From: Spirogloea muscicola
Lineage: Eukaryota > Streptophyta > Zygnematophyceae > Spirogloeales > Spirogloeaceae
Reading direction: 5' to 3'
Assembly (NCBI GenBank): GCA_009602725.1
Contig: WELB01000203.1
Location: forward strand, 42,144 to 57,477
Length of the DNA: 15,334 bases
Under the pieces are notes generated by a model. It made no database searches. It worked only from the letters and a program-made list of their open reading frames with translations, and was not told the origin of the DNA. Both the position numbers and the translations under genes were made by a program. This document shows, piece after piece, positions 10,723 through 15,334 of this stretch. The first letter of the stretch is position 1. Each line of letters starts with the position of its first letter.

Positions 10723-10753
10723 AGAAAGCGCGGCCAGATGGACTGGTGGCTGG
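10723..10753 (+). repeat. 31-bp direct repeat, copy 2
   Basis: Same orientation as 9833-9863, with about two differences. The two copies bracket the whole hairpin-repeat cluster. Confidence 0.85.
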
Positions 10754-11050
10754 AGGAGCTCCCGGGAGGGCCTGCCACGTGGCAGCATCAGGGGCTGCCC
10801 ACGAGGGCTCAGTGGGGGAGGTTGACGGCGTCGCGACCGCAATTGCGAAGTCGCCGCCGTCACCGCCTCCAACTTGATGACGGTGGCCCCGTCCAACTGG
10901 CTGGCGCCGGTCCGAGCCGCCCTGCCAGCGTGGCGCCAGCGTGGCAAGGCCGACCGCCCCTGCGCCCGCGGGTTTGGAGGCCACGTCGGACGGCCTCTCC
11001 CCACCGGTCGTCAGCCGCGACGGCGGGCAGGCGCAGCGTCAGCGACAGCA

Positions 11051-11117
11051 ATGACGACAGCAGCGGAGGAGCTCCTGCGCTGGGCCGCCGCGCGCGGCGT
11101 CTCCGGCGCCGCCGATT

Positions 11118-11157
<40 letters not shown>

Positions 11158-13724
11158 CGCCGGCGACATGCGGGGCATGGCCAAGGCAGACCATCTGCGT
11201 CGCGTTCGTAACAAATAAGTTGTTGCGGGGAAGCGAGGCTCTGCCGACGATGAGNGCTGGCGGTGCCGGCGGCACTGCTGCTCAGCCGCCGCAGCGCGGC
11301 CGCCGACCCAGACCTGGCGCCCGCGCTGGCGCGCGCTGTGCCGCCCCTCTCGTCGCACCAGGTCGGACATTCGCCACTCTCGTCTCCGGCGCTGCGGCTG
11401 CGCAATGTGAAGGTTCTGGGCTCGACCTTGTGGACTTGCAGCGGCCGAAATGCCGCTGCGATCGCCGCAGCGTGGGCCCGTTGCCGGCCCAGCCGGTCGC
11501 AACCTCTGGTCCATGTCGGGCGGCCAGGCCATGTCGCACTGTCCCAGCTGTGCCACCGCCCTGGCCTTGGAAAGACGAGATCAATCTGTAAAGTGTACTG
11601 TAATCCCCATTGTGTTCCTCATCTAAACCTTGATCTTGCAGCGATCCACGGGCAAACATCGAGTCAGATCTAGTCCTTGACTTTGGTCGGAGTGTCCGCC
11701 AGGTGCTGGTCGTCCACCTCCTGCACGAGCTACATAAGGGCCGGAGGTCCGCCTGGGCGCCTTACCTCGTCACGCTGCCCCGCGTCCACACCACGCTCTG
11801 CACCTTCTCGCCGGCCGATGCGGCCGCCCTCCAGGTCGAGACTCCCGCCCTGCATACCTCCCACTGGTTGCGAGGAGGCCATTGGGGTTAAGGGCTGAGG
11901 TTTCAGAGTCTGGGTTTAAGGGTTTAGGTCAGGGTTTATGGTTAAGCTTCAGGTTTTAGATAAAAGCATAGTGCTGGCTCAGAGCTCCCAGTCGCCAGGC
12001 GGTCTGCTGCTGGACCTGGGTCTGTGCTGACCGGCGCTGGCCGGCATCGAGGACGTCGGCGTTGCAGGTGCCATGGGCGGTGGACACTGCGGCCACGGCT
12101 GCCGCCTATGCCCGGCAGGACTGGCTTGCGGCCCGGCCTGTGCTTCAAGAAGCCATCGGTGCCCGGCAGGGCGTGGGGAAGTACCTCACTCTAAGCGCTT
12201 GGCTCTGGGCCGCATCCACCGTACGCTCTGGCCTCAACACCCTCCTTCACGCCAGTCGGCACGAGCATGGCAGCCGGTACTGCCTAGTCCCTCCCGCTCA
12301 CCAAGTTGATAAGAAGTGGTTGACAATGCCTGCTGGCGCGCTCGACTGTTACCGTCGATTCGGCAGGTGCTGTCACGAACTCTCTACGTGCCGTGGGACG
12401 AGGCTGGCGCCCTGTGCCCCGTTGGTGACCTCTTCAACTACGAGCCTCCTGGGGTGCTGGGTGGAGGCTGCCCTCCGGCGGTTGCCAGGGGAGGACAGTG
12501 GCCAGGCACCGAGCAGGCGGCCGTAGAAGGTGGGAATGGTGTGGCCGAGGAAGAAGACAAGGGCTGGGGTTTGCAGCTGAGCGAGCGGCTGACAGACGGT
12601 GCGTTCGAGCCCGCCGCTGATGCCTACTGCTTCTATGCACGGCGCGACTACAGCGAAGGCGAGCAGGTATGCGAGGCGGAGGACGTTGCACGAGACACTT
12701 GCTGCATGGGACTAGGCAAATGCTTGTCGGGAGTTTGACAAGCTTCATTTATCCTGCCTTTGCTGCACGATGGTTTGCGAGCTGGGCATCTCTGCGCTCA
12801 GATTGATAGGTTCTGATTGTGGTGCTGACTTTTGGGTCGAGAGTCTGTTTGACCATTAGGTATGTAATGCATGAGGTATGTCACACATTGTTGTCATTGT
12901 CACATACAGCAATAGACTCACTTTTTCATCTTGTCTGGCTTGTTTCTTGCTTTGCTACCAAGGTCCTCATTTGTTACGGGCAGTACACAAACCTGGAGCT
13001 GCTGGAGCACTACGGCTTCCTGCTTCCCGACAATCTGAACGACCACATTGTCCTGAGCTCGGTGGCCCTGGAGGCGGAATCTCTTCCGCCGCCACCACTA
13101 CTGCCACTCCTGACCAGCGGGCGGCCCTCTTTCTCACTGCTCGCCGCAATGAGGTCAATTGTGGCACAGTCAACTCGTGGTGGCAACAGTAGACCACTGC
13201 CGGCGCGCCACCTTGCGGCAGCTGGCTTGCGGATCAGTAGAGATGGGGACACCAAAGTATACACCTGGCTCAGGTCAACTTGCGCCGTACTGCTGTCCAA
13301 TATTGCAACCACGGCCATCGAGGATGAGGTGCTTCTGCAGCAGCTTGCACATAAGCGGCTCTCTGTATCCAACTCCGCTAGTAGCAGTGGCAAGTCTTGT
13401 CACGTGGGCGACCTTCGTCTGGAGCTAGCTGTGAGATGGAGACTCGGTTACAAGCATTTGCTCAGTCGGGCCATATGTTACTGTAACAAGCGGCTTGTAA
13501 CACTTTCTCAGGACATTGGAGGCAGCCAGTCACTAAGTGTCGCAAGTTTGTCGTCTTGGTCACCGAAGCTGGCTCTTGGTGAGGATATTAGTATGACATG
13601 TCACCTGATGCCTGCCTTACTCTGCCATGGTCATAGGTGTCCTCTTACCCTAACCAGCAGCAGCGAGGCATCTCAACAGCAAGTATGCAGCAGCGAGTAC
13701 AAACTCCTGCTGGGGGTTGTATAG
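11051..13724 (+). CDS. SDG40: SDG40-like SET-domain protein, six exons
   Basis: Model: exons 11051-11207, 11255-11361, 11703-11834, 12068-12220, 12367-12666, 12963-13724 (536 aa), frame closed at each GT-AG junction. Motifs in order: EELLRWAAARGV, LAVPAALLLSRR, VHLLHELHKGRRSAWAPYL, SAWLWAAST joined to VLSRTLYVPWD, LCPVGDLFNYEPPG, YCFYARRDYSEGEQ joined to VLICYGQYTN, ELLEHYGFLLPDN, and near the end VRWRLGYKHLLSRAICYCN. These follow Arabidopsis SDG40 (At5g17240), a relative of Rubisco-LSMT/SETD3-type lysine methyltransferases. The substrate is unknown. The usual N-H pair of the SET core is N-Y here, as I recall for SDG40 too. Weak points: the N-terminal GRG motif is not visible; an upstream in-frame ATG at 10874 would add an Arg-rich leader; the 47-nt first intron abuts an ambiguous base; and the last 70 or so residues after YCNKRLVTLSQ have no counterpart I know, so the true end may come by splicing (for example GT at 13579). 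Confidence 0.82.
11120..11155 (+). repeat. (GGC)12 run coding poly-Gly
   Basis: Twelve GGC codons in frame in the first exon of the SET gene, just after AADC. Such a run is prone to slippage and to assembly error. It sits where related proteins have the start of the conserved SET N-terminal strand. Confidence 0.9.
11362..11702 (+). other. Intron 2 of the SET gene
   Basis: A 341-nt GT-AG intron, placed because LSSHQ joins VLVVHLL as in the plant relative's LSSTQ-ILSVCLL. It contains two TGTAA motifs (near 11587 and 11599) and a strong decoy acceptor at 11641. Premature polyadenylation or cryptic splicing is therefore possible. Nothing else is recognised in it. Confidence 0.75.
11884..11960 (+). 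repeat. Degenerate telomere-like repeats in a SET-gene intron
   Basis: About 75 nt on the plus strand made of GGGTTTA-like units (GGGTTTAAGGGTTTAGG at its core) with decayed copies on both sides. TTTAGGG is the telomere unit of plants and many green algae. It lies in intron 3 (11835-12067). Confidence 0.65.
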
Positions 13725-14183
13725 GGCGAGAGGACCAGCAAAGATTGTGCCATCACGTTACTGAGAAAGAGGATGAGCTTAGGGAGAGTCAGCAACCGAG
13801 TGAACTACAAGACGCAATGCTTGACTGAGAGTGCTGCAAATTGGCTGGCTGGATCCTATGGCAAAGATTGCTCAAGCATAGAACCGGTCAATAGAGATAC
13901 TGCCGCTTTCAGCAGCAATCTGTGCCTCACGAATTTCATTCATCACTTGGATGATGCTTTGAACCCCACAAGCTGCCTGCAGTGCCGCTGCTTCAACATC
14001 TTGCTTCATGAAAGCTTTGACCCCGTGAGCTGCTTGCAGTGTCAATGTTGTCCTCCGATATGGCAGTGGAGCTGACGATGCTCAAGCTTCAAAACAGCCT
14101 CGTGGCAGCAGCCACTTATTCAATCCAGTACTCCTGAAAAGCTGGGTGCAGCGTAGTGGTTGGTCCAGTGTTGCACAAGGGCG
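13725..14183. other. Spacer between convergent genes (3' UTRs)
   Basis: 459 bp between the stop of the SET gene and the stop of the fibrillin gene. It presumably holds both 3' UTRs. No TGTAA was found on the plus strand here. A 100-aa plus-strand ORF crosses it but overlaps the end of the SET gene region and is not convincing. Confidence 0.55.
13956..14049 (+). repeat. Imperfect direct repeat, 58-bp period
   Basis: GCTTTGAACCCCACAAGCTG at 13956 recurs as GCTTTGACCCCGTGAGCTGC at 14014, each followed by TGCAGTG. In one frame both copies read as SCLQC preceded by NPT or DPV. Confidence 0.75.
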
Positions 14184-15334
14184 TCAGGCCCGTACAAAGA
14201 TACGAAGCTCGCCGCGATCTCCACGGCTGATGCGGAAGTCGTCGTCCAGGAACGTTGTCTCAAATTGGCCTGACCGGATCTGACTTGGCGGTTGTAAGAA
14301 GTCGGGCAGCTGGGGAATGTCAAGCGCAGGCAGGTCCCGGAGCAACCCCTTGGGATTGATCGATGTCCTCTCAAAGATAATCTTAATACCAGCACCACCT
14401 GCAGCCAAAGAAAGCCAAGCGGACATGGGTCCTCGGGAATGTTCTTTGAAGAAACGGCGCCTGCGCTGGCACAGGCTCTGCGTGCTCACCAACCACTTGA
14501 AACTTGTGCGCAAGCGTGGCCTCAGCCTCCACAGGCGGAAGCGGCCAGGGGGCACCGTACTTGATCTCCACAACATTGTCGAGCTCGCGCGCCGCGACGT
14601 CTATCCGCTGGTACACCTGTTCAGCACTCGTCCAGGATAGCGCGGCCAAGACGTCAGGACGGCGTTGTCGGAGCCAAGTAGAACGGCGAGAGGTGCAGCA
14701 TTGACAAGGCCATGGCCATCGTCATCGCCACCGCTGCCACTCTGCCATCTGGGTTGTGCGATCTGGTATTCAGTCATCGATCAGCGACCTTTACGTGTCG
14801 ACCCGTGGTTACGGAGCGGGTCGCTCTGCAGTTGGTAATGTACGTCATCAGATGTACTTGCCGTCGTACTTGGCCACTTTAGCATTCCATCATCGCACAT
14901 CCAACTTGCCCTCAGCTGAAAACGGGACTTGAACCCTCAACCTCAGCCTTGGCAAGGCTATACACATACTCTACCATTGAGCTACATCCGCCTTTCTGCT
15001 TTTTTAGTTTGTGCCTCAGTAAAATTGAACTACTGACTTCACGCTTATCAGGCGTATACTCTTGACACACAAGAGTTGCTCTGCCGCTCTGTCACCTGGC
15101 CGAGCGTGAACGGGAGGCGGACGAAGGAAGGGCCCGGGCGGAGGCCGCCGAGGCTGCCGGACTCGAAGCCGCTGGTGTAGACGAGGCGCCAGCGGCCCTG
15201 CAGCTTGCCCAGGTCGCCGGGCAGCGCCACGGGCTCGCCCGCGGCCTCCAGCCGCCGCGCGGCCTCGCCCACCTTGGACGCCTGCTCCGGCTCCGCCGCC
15301 ACGCCTCGGTCCAGGCCGGCCAGCAGCGCCTGCG
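14184..15334 (-). CDS. Plastid-lipid-associated protein / fibrillin (5' partial)
   Basis: Exons in transcript order: >15334-15096, 14616-14490, 14398-14184; introns of 479 and 91 nt, both GT-AG, frame closed; 192 residues visible. The PAP/fibrillin fold is clear: LLAGLDRGVAAEPEQ, LEAAGEPV, KLQGRWRLVYTSG, LGQ joined to VYQRIDVAARELDNVVEIKY, AEATLAHKFQVV joined to GGAGIKIIFERTSI, and the terminal TTFLDDDFRISRGDRGELRI, a typical fibrillin ending. The lipocalin-like Trp of GRWRLVYTS is present. Fibrillins coat plastoglobules or associate with thylakoids and bind small lipids; the subfamily is not assigned. The transit peptide and true start lie beyond the window edge. The first visible intron carries two tRNA-like sequences on the same strand. 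Confidence 0.92.
14799..14857. repeat. Two adjacent 7-bp inverted repeats in the fibrillin intron
   Basis: CGACCCG (14799-14805) pairs with CGGGTCG (14817-14823) around an 11-nt loop. GTACGTC (14840-14846) pairs with GATGTAC (14851-14857) around ATCA, with one G-T. They lie downstream, in transcript order, of the tRNA-like pair. Confidence 0.6.
14914..14991 (-). pseudogene. tRNA-Gly(GCC)-like sequence, mitochondrial type, probably decayed
   Basis: On the minus strand: GCGGATG, TAGCTCAATGGTAGAGTA, then a six-base insertion (TGTGTA, 14961-14966), a good anticodon arm TAGCC-TTGCCAA-GGCTG with anticodon GCC at 14951-14953, a variable loop AGGTT, and a T-arm with the classical GGTTCAAGTCC. The body resembles plant mitochondrial trnG-GCC as I remember it. 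The acceptor stem has two mismatches, the T-stem one mismatch and one wobble, and the insertion breaks the D-arm/anticodon spacing. This argues for a pseudogene, probably transferred from the mitochondrion. A- and B-box-like sequences remain, so pol III transcription cannot be ruled out. Confidence 0.65.
15010..15095 (-). pseudogene. tRNA-Ile(GAU)-like sequence, 5' part degraded
   Basis: On the minus strand the anticodon arm TACGC-CTGATAA-GCGTG (anticodon GAT at 15047-15049), the variable loop, the T-arm AGTAG-TTCAATT-TTACT and the 3' acceptor strand GAGGCACA read like a bacterial/organelle tRNA-Ile(GAU). The 5' half is poor: no matching acceptor strand, a shortened D-arm-like AGCGGCAGAGCA, and a 20-nt insertion (15057-15076) that is almost entirely a perfect 7-bp hairpin. 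It starts at the intron donor of the fibrillin gene, 18 nt upstream of the tRNA-Gly-like sequence. Most likely a decayed transferred organelle fragment. Confidence 0.55.

Larger units (their letters stand above)
9639..11050. other. Divergent intergenic region with repeat cluster
   Basis: About 1.4 kb separates the start codons of the minus-strand reductase and the plus-strand SET gene. It must contain both promoters and 5' UTRs, but I see no convincing TATA box. ORFs of 60-180 aa on both strands have no recognisable content and overlap each other. Most of 9833-10753 is repeats, listed separately. Confidence 0.6.

Noticed and set aside
10860-11556. Overlapping 181-aa minus-strand ORFs
   Set aside because: They are antisense of the GGC repeat and SET-gene exons, Arg-rich in one frame and Pro/Ala-rich in another, and contain the ambiguous base.
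11642-11834. Alternative SET exon using the strong acceptor at 11641
   Set aside because: Its phase-0 frame meets a stop (TGA) within 40 nt and does not lead into VLVVHLL; the acceptor at 11702 does.
13773-14075. 100-aa plus-strand ORF in the 3' spacer
   Set aside because: No known domain; the Cys-rich look comes from one local tandem repeat.

Overview
This window is nuclear DNA of a green alga, most likely a trebouxiophyte or another chlorophyte. The reasons are GC-rich coding sequence with long Ala/Gly/Gln/Pro tracts, many short GT-AG introns, and four proteins whose closest recognisable relatives are plant-lineage proteins, two of them plastid types. The species cannot be named from the sequence. 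Gene names rest on motif-level recall of the Arabidopsis proteins; no search was run.

Layout: four genes in alternating orientation. (1) Positions 1-5368, plus strand: the 3' part of a SUO-like chromatin/RNA-biology protein. The TFIIS N-terminal (LW) domain is followed by a very long low-complexity tail with DLN motifs; the BAH domain expected upstream lies off the window. (2) Positions 5830-9638, minus strand: a complete 14-exon aldo/keto reductase of the chloroplast At1g06690 type, whose reading frame closes across every splice junction (397 aa) and which has two micro-exons. (3) Positions 11051-13724, plus strand: an SDG40-like SET-domain protein in six exons, with an uncertain 5' end and an uncertain C-terminal tail. 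(4) Positions 14184-15334, minus strand: the 3' three exons of a plastid-lipid-associated protein (fibrillin/PAP); its transit peptide lies off the window.

Genes 1/2 and 3/4 converge with about 460 bp between stop codons. Genes 2/3 diverge across about 1.4 kb. That spacer holds no gene I can support, but it carries a family of short repeats built around a GGCTGG/CCAGCC hairpin, a 95-bp imperfect direct repeat, an inverted copy, and a 31-bp direct repeat 890 bp apart.

The most unusual parts are: two decayed organelle-type tRNA-like sequences (Gly-GCC and Ile-GAU) lying in tandem in the first visible fibrillin intron, each interrupted at the same place between D-arm and anticodon arm; the repeat cluster in the divergent spacer; a degenerate telomere-like patch inside an SDG40 intron; and a 20-nt micro-exon carrying the catalytic tyrosine of the aldo/keto reductase. 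I saw no CRISPR array, defence system or intact transposon. The genes do not form one pathway. The reductase and the fibrillin are both of families found in plastid plastoglobules, which may or may not be more than chance.
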